The notes under the pieces: generated by a model
Database searches by the model: none
What the model was told of the DNA's origin: nothing
What the model saw: the letters and a program-made list of their open reading frames with translations, nothing else
Translations under genes and position numbers: made by a program
Assembly (NCBI GenBank): GCA_942491555.1
Contig: CALOBN010000003.1
Coordinates: forward strand, 496,001 to 560,000
Direction of reading: 5' to 3'
Source: Marinihelvus sp942491555
GTDB taxonomy: Bacteria > Pseudomonadota > Gammaproteobacteria > Xanthomonadales > SZUA-36
Length of the DNA: 64,000 nucleotides
In this document: one piece after another, positions 17,108 through 26,057 of the stretch
Layout: each line of letters begins with the position of its first letter
Position numbering within the stretch: position 1 is the stretch's first letter

Positions 17108-18649
17108 ATGCCACGCACTGCGCTGCTGACCCTCTGTCTTTCGATGATGTTTGTCCAGACCGCCCATGCCGCGCGCGAAGTAAGCTTCGGGCCACTGGTG
17201 GTCCCCGAGACAGGCAACATCGCCGTACCGGTGTCCACAACGCCTGAGGGTGAGGTTGCAGACTCCGACCTGCTTACCCAGATCGACGGCCTTACCGGTG
17301 GCGCCATCCAAAAGGCCATGTCTGCAGCCGGTTTCAAGGGCGCCGAAGGCAAAACCCTGAGTCTGTTCGCTATTGCGCCCTTTGATCGCATTGAATTAAT
17401 TGGGATCGGGGACGCGGCCCCGGGGCTCATTGCAGCTGAAGATTTTGGCGGCCGCGCTGCTGTACTTGATGACGGAACCAATGGCGGTCAATTGCAGTTG
17501 CTGTGGCCGCAGGACGATGCACAAACAAGCGCCAGGGTCGCCTTTGGCTTTCAGCTGGGAGACTACCGCTTTGACCGCTATCAGCTGACCCGCCGGGACC
17601 CGGAAGCCCTGGGGAGCGTGCGCGTTCTGAGCCCCTCACCACAAGCCGGGGCTGTCTACGCCAACGACCTGGCCTACCTGGCCGACGCGGTATACCTGGG
17701 CCGGGATCTGTCTTCCGAGCCGGCCAATGTAATCTATCCGGAATCATTCGTGGAGCGGGTCCAACAGGCCTTCAAGGGCGTGCGCAATGTCAAAATCAAG
17801 GTGCTCGATGAATCAGACATGCGCCGCCTGGGCATGGGCGCCATACTCGGGGTGGGCGGTGGCTCAGCCCGGCCACCCCGGCTTCTGGTGATTGAGTACA
17901 TGGCCGGAGGTGATGAACCACCGCTGGTTCTTGCCGGTAAGGGAATCACCTTCGACAGTGGCGGTATCTCGCTAAAAGATCCGGACAATATGTGGCACAT
18001 GAAAGCCGATATGACCGGCGCCGCGGTGGTCAGCGCCACGACGCTCGCTGCAGCCCGTCGCGGCGCGAAGGTCAACCTGGTAGCCATTGCTGCCCTGGCA
18101 GAAAACATGCCCTCCGGCTCTGCCAACCGCCCGGGTGATGTGCTGTTGTCGATGTCCGGACGCACCATCGAGATTAAATCCACCGATGCAGAAGGACGCC
18201 TGGTGTTGGCCGATGCCGTGGTTTACGGCCAGCTTGAATACGAACCTGATGTGCTGATCGATGTAGCAACCCTGACCGGCTCAGTGGGCCGTGCGCTTGG
18301 TGAGTTCTATGGTGGCTTGTTTGGCAACAACGAAACCCTGCTTGCCGATCTCAAGGCCGCCGGGGAAACCACAGGTGAGACGCTCTGGCAGCTGCCACTC
18401 GACAAACGTTATTACCTGCAGAATGTTTCCACCATTGCCGACGTTCGCAACGGTGGTAGTGGTAAAGCCGGCGCCAGCACCGGCGCAGCGTTCATAGGTT
18501 TCTTCATCGCCCCGGATCAGCCATGGGCGCACCTGGATATTGCCGGAATGGATCATTTCGATGATGCACAACCAACCGTGCCAGCCGGCTACTCGGCCTG
18601 GGGCATCCGTCTGCTGGATCAGTACATCCGCGATCAACGACAACCCTGA
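17108..18649 (+). CDS. Exported leucyl aminopeptidase (M17)
   Basis: 513 residues, N-terminal Sec signal (MPRTALLTLCLSMMFVQTAHA, cleavage after Ala). The M17 catalytic half carries GKGITFDSGGISLK (about 278-291), MWHMKADMTGAA, and the signature STDAEGRLVLADAVVY (about 357). Together these supply the two-zinc ligands (Lys, three Asp, Glu) and the Arg of the bicarbonate site. Ser replaces the usual Asn of NTDAEGRL. PepA enzymes are normally cytosolic hexamers and XerCD cofactors. The clear signal peptide makes this a periplasmic digestive aminopeptidase, as in several marine and xanthomonad-type bacteria. It is 52 bases upstream of the GST-like gene. Confidence 0.93.
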   Translation: MPRTALLTLCLSMMFVQTAHAAREVSFGPLVVPETGNIAVPVSTTPEGEVADSDLLTQIDGLTGGAIQKAMSAAGFKGAEGKTLSLFAIAPFDRIELIGIGDAAPGLIAAEDFGGRAAVLDDGTNGGQLQLLWPQDDAQTSARVAFGFQLGDYRFDRYQLTRRDPEALGSVRVLSPSPQAGAVYANDLAYLADAVYLGRDLSSEPANVIYPESFVERVQQAFKGVRNVKIKVLDESDMRRLGMGAILGVGGGSARPPRLLVIEYMAGGDEPPLVLAGKGITFDSGGISLKDPDNMWHMKADMTGAAVVSATTLAAARRGAKVNLVAIAALAENMPSGSANRPGDVLLSMSGRTIEIKSTDAEGRLVLADAVVYGQLEYEPDVLIDVATLTGSVGRALGEFYGGLFGNNETLLADLKAAGETTGETLWQLPLDKRYYLQNVSTIADVRNGGSGKAGASTGAAFIGFFIAPDQPWAHLDIAGMDHFDDAQPTVPAGYSAWGIRLLDQYIRDQRQP

Positions 18650-18701
18650 ACCGCAGGAATGACCGCTTGACCTCCACTTGCTGCTGCAACAAGCTGGCAG
18701 C

Positions 18702-19646
18702 ATGACTATTTCAAGATCAGCCGTCGCCCTGGTGCTACTGGTAACGCTTCCAGTGGTCATTGCCTGGTTCCAGCTGTCCGTGTTCTGGGCGGTGCTGCTG
18801 GTCCTGGCCGCGCTGCTCGCGCTGCAACTGTTGACGCTCTCGCAGTTGATGAGCCGCCCGACCGGACCGGAGCTGGAACTGGAGACCATCCAGCAAAGCC
18901 ATTTTGTAGAAAAAGTCCGCTGGTGCATGGACCGGCTCGGCGTTGACTACCAGGAAAAAGCCATGGCAGGCGTGTTCGGCGCCTTTTTTCGTGGCCGTTC
19001 TGTCCCCCAACTGGACGTAAGGACCGGACGCAGCCGGTCTGCCCTGTCGGAGTCCTCGCAGATTCTGCGTTATCTCTATGGGCGCTACGCCAACAGCCCG
19101 AACGTGGATGCCGAGTTTCTGGAACCCAGCCCGGAACGTCTGAACTGGGAACAGCGCCTGGACCGCTACGGGGTGGGCCAGCAGGTATGGATCTACTACC
19201 ATATTCTGCAAGAACCCGCCCTGTGCAAACAGGCCTGGGGGGCTTACAGCAAGAAAATCCCCCTGTGGCAACGGTGGACCGTACTGGTGATGTTTCCCTT
19301 GCTGGCAATGATGGTCAACCGGGCCTTCGACCCCTCCAAAGCGAACTATACAAGGGCGGTGGAAAACGCTGACTCACTTCTCGGGGATGCCGAGAAACTG
19401 CTGGCGGATGGTCGCAGCAGCCTGCTGGGCGGTGATGAGATCGACTATATCGACATTACCCTTGCCAGTCTTTCGGCGCTCTGGTTACAGCCGGCTAATT
19501 TTGCCGCCGGCCGCCTCGGGCAAGACCGGATTCCGCTGGAAAAACTCCCGGCAGCCATGCGCGAAGACATGAACCGCTGGCGGCAAAAATTTCCGCTTGT
19601 CACGCAACATATCGAAACGCTTTATAACGAGCAACGTCTTACCTGA
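18702..19646 (+). CDS. Membrane-anchored glutathione S-transferase-like protein
   Basis: 314 residues. Two hydrophobic N-terminal segments (AVALVLLVTLPVVIAWFQ and VFWAVLLVLAALLALQLLTL) precede a thioredoxin-like GST N-domain (QQSHFVEKVRWCMDRLGVDYQEKAM, with SVPQLDVRTGRSRSALSESSQILRYL as the cis-Pro and Glu/Ser glutathione-binding loops). A helical C-terminal GST domain follows, with another hydrophobic stretch (TVLVMFPLLAMMVN). A membrane-tethered GST fold facing the cytosol is unusual. The Cys in VRWCMD lies near the classic active-site helix. Possibly translated together with the aminopeptidase upstream. Substrate unknown. Confidence 0.75.
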   Translation: MTISRSAVALVLLVTLPVVIAWFQLSVFWAVLLVLAALLALQLLTLSQLMSRPTGPELELETIQQSHFVEKVRWCMDRLGVDYQEKAMAGVFGAFFRGRSVPQLDVRTGRSRSALSESSQILRYLYGRYANSPNVDAEFLEPSPERLNWEQRLDRYGVGQQVWIYYHILQEPALCKQAWGAYSKKIPLWQRWTVLVMFPLLAMMVNRAFDPSKANYTRAVENADSLLGDAEKLLADGRSSLLGGDEIDYIDITLASLSALWLQPANFAAGRLGQDRIPLEKLPAAMREDMNRWRQKFPLVTQHIETLYNEQRLT

Positions 19647-19655
19647 TGAAAGCAT

Positions 19656-20822
19656 TCAATTGAGCAACGTACCGCCATACTTGTAGAGCAGCGTGCCGAT
19701 GAATGTTCCCAATGCATAACCAAGAACGCCGACCAGGACCCCGGGCGTCACCAGGTTTTTCCAGCCCTTGGTGGCGGCCAGTGCCGGCGCCGTGGTGGCT
19801 CCGAGGATCGCGGCATTTGAGGCCGTAATCAGCTCCGGAAGGCTCAGGCCAAACAAGCGCCCCAAAGACAACAGCACGAGCAGGTGGACGCTAAGCAGAA
19901 TGCCGACCAAAACAGTGAGCATGGGCGCCACTGAAACCATGGCAACCACGTCCGCACCAGCGGCAATGGCTGCAAAAAATACGAAAGACAGCCCTACCCC
20001 AAGCTCAAAGCTTCCGGCCAGTTTCCTGTCCAGCCCGGGAATAACCGTGGCCAGAATCAGCGTGATTGCGGTGATAATGACATAACGCCAGTCCTTCAAT
20101 CCGAAGGCCTGAACCAGCAGATCACTTGCGACAACAATCGCCAACGCCACGGCGATGGCAAGGGTCAGGCTCATGGCCGAAATACGCGCCTCCTCAACCT
20201 CCTCTTCCCCGGCCATGGTGTGGTCATGCTCGACGAAGCGTGCCGACAGCCACTTCGAGGCCGGCAGTATGGCCAGCAGACCAAGGTATAGCGCGCTAAA
20301 GAGATTATCCGTGGCTGTTGCGGCGGAGAAAAACGATGCATCGCGTTGCAGGCCGGTAATCTCACCGAGCGCCGCGTAGTTGACCGAACCACCGATATAG
20401 GTGGAGGCAAACAAACCCACGATAGCTGGTTCCTGTTGCTCGGGAGCGAGGCCGGCAGCGGCGCCCAGCCCCCCAAGATCAAGTAACAACGCCGCGAGGG
20501 TAACCCCGGCAACAGTCCCAATCGTGGCGAGCAAAAAAGCGCCCGTGGTGCGGGTCGTTTCAAACAGGATTTTTCTTAGGTCAGCCTGAAACAGAAACAT
20601 CGGTATCAGGGCTGGCACGATATAGCTGAAAACAAAGCCATAAGCTGGCGCAGAATGTGGAATGATTTTCAGGTTGGAAGCAACAATCGCCCCGAGAATC
20701 GCAATGACCGCGCCGGTCACGTGGGATCCAATCCGGGTCTTTTCACCAAGAAAGCCGAGGCCGGCAATGATGAACAGGGCGGCCATTACCGCCATATGGC
20801 TGTCTGCAGAAATAAGGCTCAT
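19656..20822 (-). CDS. DUF819 family integral membrane protein
   Basis: 388 residues from the ATG at 20822; a GTG four codons upstream is less likely. About 10-11 helices, opening MSLISADSHMAVMAALFII, and containing family hallmarks YIVPALIPMFLFQADLRKI, STYIGGSVNYAALGEI and ASNAAILGATTAPALAATKGW. The N-terminal and C-terminal halves look like inverted repeats, as in secondary transporters. DUF819 (YjcL-like) proteins are suspected permeases without an assigned substrate. It converges on the GST-like gene with 9 bases between stops and is divergent from OsmC with 122 bases between starts. Confidence 0.88.
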   Translation of the reverse strand: MSLISADSHMAVMAALFIIAGLGFLGEKTRIGSHVTGAVIAILGAIVASNLKIIPHSAPAYGFVFSYIVPALIPMFLFQADLRKILFETTRTTGAFLLATIGTVAGVTLAALLLDLGGLGAAAGLAPEQQEPAIVGLFASTYIGGSVNYAALGEITGLQRDASFFSAATATDNLFSALYLGLLAILPASKWLSARFVEHDHTMAGEEEVEEARISAMSLTLAIAVALAIVVASDLLVQAFGLKDWRYVIITAITLILATVIPGLDRKLAGSFELGVGLSFVFFAAIAAGADVVAMVSVAPMLTVLVGILLSVHLLVLLSLGRLFGLSLPELITASNAAILGATTAPALAATKGWKNLVTPGVLVGVLGYALGTFIGTLLYKYGGTLLN

Positions 20823-20944
20823 ACGAATTGTCACGCCTGCGATCGGACTGCCTGGATCAGCGTTAAGCCTAGCATGGGTGGAAGCGGCGTATCGTCTGCC
20901 TTATGCTCGGCGCTCAAATTTGACCCGAACATCAGGAACCCGTC

Positions 20945-21361
20945 ATGAAACGCGAACATAAAGTCCAGTGGACCGGAGCACTGAGCTTCACCGGCACCAG
21001 CCCCGAGGGTCATTCAATAGCGATTGATGGCGACAAGGCCGGCGGCATGTCGCCGATGGATTTACTGCTGCTGGGGACCGCAGCGTGCGCCAGCGTAGAC
21101 CTTGTGATGATTCTCAAGAAGAGCCGACAGGAAGTTATTGATGCCTGGGTTGAAGTGGGCGGTACCCGACGTGAAGAAATGCCCCGCTATTTCACAGCTA
21201 TCGAAATGCATTTTGTAGTGCAAGGCCTTGCGGTTAAAGAGACGGCTGTCGAGCGCGCCATCGAGTTGGCCATGGAAAAATACTGCTCCGCCTCGGCCCA
21301 GATGGCCGCCCTGGCGAACATCCGCACCAGCTATGAAATTGTTGAAGTTGATCAGAAATGA
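20945..21361 (+). CDS. OsmC/YhfA family protein
   Basis: 138 residues, full length for the YhfA subfamily. Visible are GHSIAIDGDKAGGMSPMDLLLLGTAACASVDLVMIL, with the SP..LLL..lA.C signature holding the first active-site Cys, and MEKYCSASAQMA, holding the second. OsmC proteins are thiol-dependent hydroperoxidases; the YhfA branch is less defined but keeps both cysteines. Cytosolic dimer expected. It precedes the CBS-domain gene by 86 bases on the same strand. Confidence 0.92.
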   Translation: MKREHKVQWTGALSFTGTSPEGHSIAIDGDKAGGMSPMDLLLLGTAACASVDLVMILKKSRQEVIDAWVEVGGTRREEMPRYFTAIEMHFVVQGLAVKETAVERAIELAMEKYCSASAQMAALANIRTSYEIVEVDQK

Positions 21362-21447
21362 GAAACCGAAAACTATTGCACAACAACTGCTTCACCTTTC
21401 ATCGTTCATAATCTACGATCAACAGTAATTGAACAGGCAAGAAGACC

Positions 21448-21894
21448 ATGTACAGTATCCGACAGTTTCTAGACAAAAAAGGTCGCGATGTTTTCAGCAT
21501 AACGCGCGACGCACCGGTGATGGACGCGCTCAGGCTGATGGCGGAACATAACTGCGGCGCCCTGGTGGTGCTCGACAGTAACGGCAAACTGGTGGGTGTT
21601 ATTTCCGAACGCGACTACGCGCGCAAGGTAATTCTGCTGGAAAAGACCTCGGCTGACACGCCGGTGGTAGATATTATGACCACCGAGGTAGTCACCGTGG
21701 ACGAGGGTCACACCCTCGACCAGTGTCTCGCCATCATGTCCCACCACAATATTCGCCATCTGCCAGTGGTTGACCGGGATAAGGTGGTTGGTGTGCTGGG
21801 CATCGGCGAACTGGTCACGCACAAGCTTGATGAAAAAGACCTGCAAATCCAGACGCTGACCAAGTATGTGTCCGGAAACCTGGCCTACCGCTAA
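21448..21894 (+). CDS. Two-CBS-domain protein
   Basis: 148 residues forming one Bateman module of two CBS domains: residues ~10-62 (DALRLMAEHNCGALVVLDSNGKLVGVISERDYARKV) and ~75-130 (TLDQCLAIMSHHNIRHLPVVDRDKVVGVLGIGELV). Such short proteins bind adenosine nucleotides (AMP, ATP, NADH) and act as regulatory or energy-sensing subunits; partners are unknown. Cytosolic. A strong terminator follows directly. Confidence 0.93.
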   Translation: MYSIRQFLDKKGRDVFSITRDAPVMDALRLMAEHNCGALVVLDSNGKLVGVISERDYARKVILLEKTSADTPVVDIMTTEVVTVDEGHTLDQCLAIMSHHNIRHLPVVDRDKVVGVLGIGELVTHKLDEKDLQIQTLTKYVSGNLAYR

Positions 21895-21926
21895 GCCGGC
21901 ATCGATTCAGAAATAAACCAATGAGG

Positions 21927-21956
21927 GACGCCATGGCTGACATGGCGTCACTTTTT
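21927..21956. terminator. Bidirectional intrinsic terminator
   Basis: 9-bp stem GACGCCATG / CATGGCGTC with a 5-base loop and a T5 tract, between the CBS gene and the convergent ureohydrolase pair. Confidence 0.8.
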
Positions 21957-21970
21957 CCAGGCGCTATGGA

Positions 21971-23656
21971 TTAACCCCGGTTTTCCGCTTCGCCTTCTAC
22001 CGCGTCTTCCTGCAGGTCTTCAGCCTGTTGATCGGTAACTTCCCCCTCCGCTTCCTCACGCTCCTCTTCTTCTGCCGTCGCGTCGAGGTAGTACTGCTGA
22101 TCGCCATAGTAATCGTCAATCGCATGCTCGGACGACAGGGGGCTGAGGTAGTGAGGACCGGTAAGCCCTTCCCGGTTCATGGCAATACCAGTCAGGCAAG
22201 CCTTGATGATGTGGGCGCTGTTAAGGGTGGTTTTATAGGTGGGATCCAGGGCCGGGTGTAATTCGACCAGGTCAAAACCAACGACATTGGCTTCCGCGCA
22301 CAGGCGGCGCACGATGCTGATTGCTTCGCGCATGTCCAGGCCACCGGGCACCGGGGTACCCGTTGCCGGCGTGAACGCCGGGTCGATGACGTCAATATCA
22401 AAGGAGATATGCAGCTTGCGACCTTCTTCGCTGGCCTCCGCCACCACGCGATCCAGCACTGCGCCCCAGCCGCGCCGCTCAACTTCGGCCATGGTGTGGT
22501 AGCGCATACCCTGCTCACGCATCCACTCAAATCCGGATTTCCCGGGGCCACTGGAGCGCAGGCCTACCTGGATGTAATCGGCCGCACGCACATGCCCCTC
22601 CATGATCAGGCGGTACACCGGGTAACCATGACTGATGAGATGGCTGCCGCCCCACCAGGCGTCGTAATGTGAATCGAAGTGAATGACGGAAACGTTTTCC
22701 TTACCATAAACATCGGCGAGCGCGGCAACATTGGGGTATTCCAGCGAATGATCACCACCCACAATCATGGGCACCGCACCGGTCTCGGCAATTTCCCGGA
22801 CGATTTCCCGCACATGTTGCATGGAGCGTTCAGTGCTCTCATTGTCGACTGCAACATCACCATAATCGACAACATTAAGTACTTCGGAAGCATCGATCAT
22901 AATGTACTGATCCTGCCCCCCAATTGCCCAGCCGCCCACCACGCGCAGGTCCGTTGTGGCCTGTTCACCGGAATCGCGCCAGCCCGAACCCATATTCAGT
23001 GGCGCACCAAGAATGGCCACATCCACCTCACCCGCGATCAGGTCCGCTTGTGACAGCGCCAGAGGAAAACCGCCAAAGGTCGGCGGACCACCGGAGCCGT
23101 CATAACGACCAAGCGAGACAGGCCCGTCTTCACGCGGCGGATCCATGCTGCGTGGCCGTTGTAAGCGCCAGGCATTATAGGCATCCGATTCCGTATTGAG
23201 GGGAATATTGGGTTGGTCAACACCTTCCTGGTAACGGTTGTTGTCGAACACCTGGCGCATGGCGTCTACCCAGGCTTTCACCTCCTCGGGAGAGCGCTCT
23301 TCAAGCGCCTCGAGCGTGTCTTCTTCGGAACCGGCCAGGCCGCGGGCGTCGCCACTTTCGAGAAACTCAATATCTCCGGCCGTCAGCAATTCCAGTTTGG
23401 GTGCAACACTCTCAGGCAGTGTGACCGGGTCTTTCTGTTTTACCCGCGGGTCAACCGTATCAAAGGGATAGGCTTGTTCACCCACGATGTGCCCGGACAG
23501 GTCAGGTTCAGCGACTTGCGCTACCTCCTGGGCGTTATCCTCCTGTGCCGGAACACTCCCGGGGGCCATTAACAGAAGCAGGCCGGCGATCACCCGCAGC
23601 GACAATCCAGAGTTCACAAGAGGTCTCCCCAGACGCCGTTCATCAACGCTGTCCAT
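21971..23656 (-). CDS. Exported ureohydrolase (agmatinase/arginase family), complete metal site
   Basis: 561 residues from the ATG at 23656, which overlaps the upstream paralogue by 14 bases; earlier in-frame starts lie inside that gene. A Sec signal (through VIAGLLLLMAPGSVPAQ) is followed by a ~150-residue N-terminal extension and the ureohydrolase core. All binuclear manganese/nickel ligands are present: GGDHSLEYP (about 297), IHFDSHYDAWW (about 327) and ISFDIDVIDPAFTPATGT (about 416-431). An acidic C-terminal tail (EEEEREEAEGE and similar) follows. The family hydrolyses guanidines (agmatine, guanidinobutyrate, arginine) to urea plus an amine, normally in the cytosol. Substrate not readable. 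Confidence 0.88.
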   Translation of the reverse strand: MDSVDERRLGRPLVNSGLSLRVIAGLLLLMAPGSVPAQEDNAQEVAQVAEPDLSGHIVGEQAYPFDTVDPRVKQKDPVTLPESVAPKLELLTAGDIEFLESGDARGLAGSEEDTLEALEERSPEEVKAWVDAMRQVFDNNRYQEGVDQPNIPLNTESDAYNAWRLQRPRSMDPPREDGPVSLGRYDGSGGPPTFGGFPLALSQADLIAGEVDVAILGAPLNMGSGWRDSGEQATTDLRVVGGWAIGGQDQYIMIDASEVLNVVDYGDVAVDNESTERSMQHVREIVREIAETGAVPMIVGGDHSLEYPNVAALADVYGKENVSVIHFDSHYDAWWGGSHLISHGYPVYRLIMEGHVRAADYIQVGLRSSGPGKSGFEWMREQGMRYHTMAEVERRGWGAVLDRVVAEASEEGRKLHISFDIDVIDPAFTPATGTPVPGGLDMREAISIVRRLCAEANVVGFDLVELHPALDPTYKTTLNSAHIIKACLTGIAMNREGLTGPHYLSPLSSEHAIDDYYGDQQYYLDATAEEEEREEAEGEVTDQQAEDLQEDAVEGEAENRG

Positions 23657-25043
23657 GGTCAAAAGTAAGTGGATGGATATAGTCCGGATCCAGGCCGGAT
23701 GCGCGCACGGCCATGCCATTAAGGCAGGCATTGAGCAGAGCATTGGCGTTAGCTGTCGACACCCGTGAGGTGTCGAGCATGGGCGCAAGATCAGTGATCT
23801 CGAAACCAACAATCTCCTTTTCGGCACAGACAAAGCGGATCAGCCGGGCCACTGCCGCCAGGCGCATGCCCTGCGTCACCAGACGACCCGCAGCCGGCAT
23901 CTCAGCCGGGTCCAATACCGAGACATCCACGGAGACAAAGAACGTACCAGGCCCACGGCTGACTTCTTTCTCCACGCGCTGCAGCACCTTGTCCAGGCCA
24001 CGGGACTGAATCCCGGCCATGGTGTGGTAGCGCACTTGCTGGTCACGCAGCCACTGCAGGCTTTCCTGGTCCAGGTCGTCGCCCCGCAAGCCCACCAGGA
24101 TGGTGTCCTCGCCGTCGATTTTGTCGTCGTCCAGCAGACTGAAGACAGCCCGCCGGTCCGAGAGCTGGTGATCGTCGTTACGCACCACATCGGGATGCGC
24201 ACTGAAGTGCAACAAGCCAAAACTCCCCGCCCCCTTCACTTGCGCGACCCCGGCCACCCCGGGATACAACATCGACGTATCACCGCCCACAATCATCAGC
24301 ACAGCCCCGGTGGCGCTTGTCTCTGCCACCATCCTGGCCACCCGTGTTGCGGTGCGTTCCGTGCTGAGACCGTCCACGGAAAAATTGCCATAGTCCACAA
24401 CCGACAGCACGTCCAGCGGCTCAAGCAGCGACTGGCCGTCGCGCAAGGCAATGGTGTTCAGGGAGCGCATCGCATCAGGCCCGCTGCCGGAATCACGACG
24501 CCCGCTGCTCATATTGCTCGGCACACCGACAATGGCCACATCTACGTTTCCGACCACAAGGTCTTCAGGCCAGATCGCCACAGGCGCCCCCGCAAAGGTG
24601 GGCACGCCTGACATTGGAAAGAGATATCGATGTACACCGAAGGGTCCCGGATCGCGCTGCAGTTCGCGCAATGCTTCCGGGGTTGGCAGAGCGCCACGGT
24701 TAAAATAAGTAGAATTCAGGTTTAACGGGATCGCTCCCATGTCCTTTTCAGGGTCATAGTCCATCGCATCAGCCAGGGCCATCAGCTCGTTGACCAGCTC
24801 AGCAAGTTGCTCCGGTTTGCGGGTGTTGAACTCATGTTCCAGCTGGCGCTGTGGCAGGAAATCAAGAACGGCGCCCGAAGTCAGAAACCCCTGCTGCTCC
24901 GGGTTAAGCGCCGCCAACTTTTCGACAAGTGGTGCGGGCACCTGCCAGTCGGCATGCACAGACGACACCAGCAGCGGCAGGCCGCAGAACAGCATGGACC
25001 AGAAGACTGAGCGGATGCGCCTGGCGCCGCGTGAAATCGTCAT
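23643..25043 (-). CDS. Exported pseudo-ureohydrolase, paralogue lacking metal ligands
   Basis: 466 residues. A clean Sec signal (MTISRGARRIRSVFWSMLFC through VSSVHA) is followed by an extension like that of its neighbour and the ureohydrolase fold. Ligand positions are degraded: GGDTSMLYP where the family has GGDHS (His to Thr), LLHFSAHPDV where it has HFDAH.D (Asp to Ser), and VSVDVSVLDPAEMPA where it has S.DiD..DP (second Asp to Ser). At least three of six metal ligands are gone, so catalysis by this subunit is unlikely, yet the fold-keeping motifs remain (VDVAIVGVPSNMSSGRRDSGSGP). It is first in a two-gene unit overlapping the complete paralogue by 14 bases, which suggests a heteromeric enzyme. 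Confidence 0.85.
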   Translation of the reverse strand: MTISRGARRIRSVFWSMLFCGLPLLVSSVHADWQVPAPLVEKLAALNPEQQGFLTSGAVLDFLPQRQLEHEFNTRKPEQLAELVNELMALADAMDYDPEKDMGAIPLNLNSTYFNRGALPTPEALRELQRDPGPFGVHRYLFPMSGVPTFAGAPVAIWPEDLVVGNVDVAIVGVPSNMSSGRRDSGSGPDAMRSLNTIALRDGQSLLEPLDVLSVVDYGNFSVDGLSTERTATRVARMVAETSATGAVLMIVGGDTSMLYPGVAGVAQVKGAGSFGLLHFSAHPDVVRNDDHQLSDRRAVFSLLDDDKIDGEDTILVGLRGDDLDQESLQWLRDQQVRYHTMAGIQSRGLDKVLQRVEKEVSRGPGTFFVSVDVSVLDPAEMPAAGRLVTQGMRLAAVARLIRFVCAEKEIVGFEITDLAPMLDTSRVSTANANALLNACLNGMAVRASGLDPDYIHPLTFDHGQR

Positions 25044-25176
25044 TGCCTGAAAATCGTGAGTGCGCTGTGTAAGCCTGAATCTGACATCTGAGTGAGCCTC
25101 CCCTGCCCGGTTCTGTTTTTTATCCGGACGCCGGGAGTATAGGTCAAATTCATAACCCGAACTGCCGGATTACCCC

Positions 25177-25797
25177 CTACGCTTCCGGCTCTGGCGCGGG
25201 GCCACAGTCAAACAGCCCCGGGTTGCGAAACGACATTGAACCATTGGCCTGAAAGATAAGACCGAACATGGCGCTATCCAGCCGCTCAGGTACCGTGAAC
25301 ACCTGATAGGCGCGAAACCAGTCTGTTGTGCCCAGATTGGGTGAGTGTTCTGCGCTGCTGTCAATCGCCAGACGGGAACCCAGAATCGCCGGCTCGCCAA
25401 AGGCCCGGATAAGCACCTTTAAACCACCTTTGGGTTCAAAAGCATGTGGCCAGTCATCGCCGTTCAGAGAGAGCTTGAGATCAGCCTGATAAAGCATTTG
25501 ATGCCCGATGTGCTCTTTGAGATTCACAAATTGCTGCAGCGTGTACCAGGGCTCGGGGCCTGTGCGTTCGATGGTTAGAGTGCCAGCTTCTACAGAACCG
25601 GAAAACGAATGAATAGCGCCATGCTGGGTGCCGTTCCAGTCCAGGACCGTAGTCTCATCCGAGGAATTGAGCTCAGGGTTTTTGAGCAGATTCGTGGTAC
25701 CCGCGCATGACGGGCCGTCAGTGCTTAAAGCAGGGTCTGTTTCTGAGCTACACGCGACAACAACAAGTGACGCGACACCAATAATCAATCTGCGCAA
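25177..25797 (-). CDS. Lipoprotein with CBM-like beta-sandwich domain
   Basis: 206 residues from a TTG start, supported by AGGAG 9 bases upstream and a lipobox soon after (MRRLIIGVASLVVVACSSE, Cys about 16). The mature part reads LLKNPELNSSDETTVLDWNGTQ, then YQADLKLSL and a FGLIFQANGSMSFRNPGLFDCG ending. That is the layout of CBM4/9-like or DUF-type carbohydrate-binding jelly rolls, which start with 'N..f...t.gW'. Two Cys (SCAGT and FDCGP) could bridge the ends of the sandwich. No enzyme motif; an outer-membrane or periplasmic binding role is possible but not shown. Confidence 0.65.
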   Translation of the reverse strand: MRRLIIGVASLVVVACSSETDPALSTDGPSCAGTTNLLKNPELNSSDETTVLDWNGTQHGAIHSFSGSVEAGTLTIERTGPEPWYTLQQFVNLKEHIGHQMLYQADLKLSLNGDDWPHAFEPKGGLKVLIRAFGEPAILGSRLAIDSSAEHSPNLGTTDWFRAYQVFTVPERLDSAMFGLIFQANGSMSFRNPGLFDCGPAPEPEA

Positions 25798-26044
25798 GGG
25801 ACTTGCTCCTGAAATCTTTCAATTATTCTGAGGCCTGGGGCCGTGATTGCCTAGTCCGTTTCGAATAAAGGCGGGCACCACCGCTCAAGTCGAGAGCTGG
25901 GACCTCCCGGCGAAAACGGGTTGCATCATCTATTATCAGAGTCAGGCAGCATGGTAAATGATGCGGGCGGACGTATTGAAAAAGCGCGCCCGCGCCCCAA
26001 GATACACTAATGGCGGTAATCTTTTGCCCTCACAACCACCTGGT

Positions 26045-26050
26045 AAGGAG
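26045..26050 (+). promoter_or_regulatory. Ribosome binding site suggesting an ATT start
   Basis: AAGGAG is 7 bases before ATT (26058) and 1 base before TTG (26052). The ATG at 26010 lies upstream of it and lacks such a site. Confidence 0.5.
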
Positions 26051-26057
26051 ATTGATC

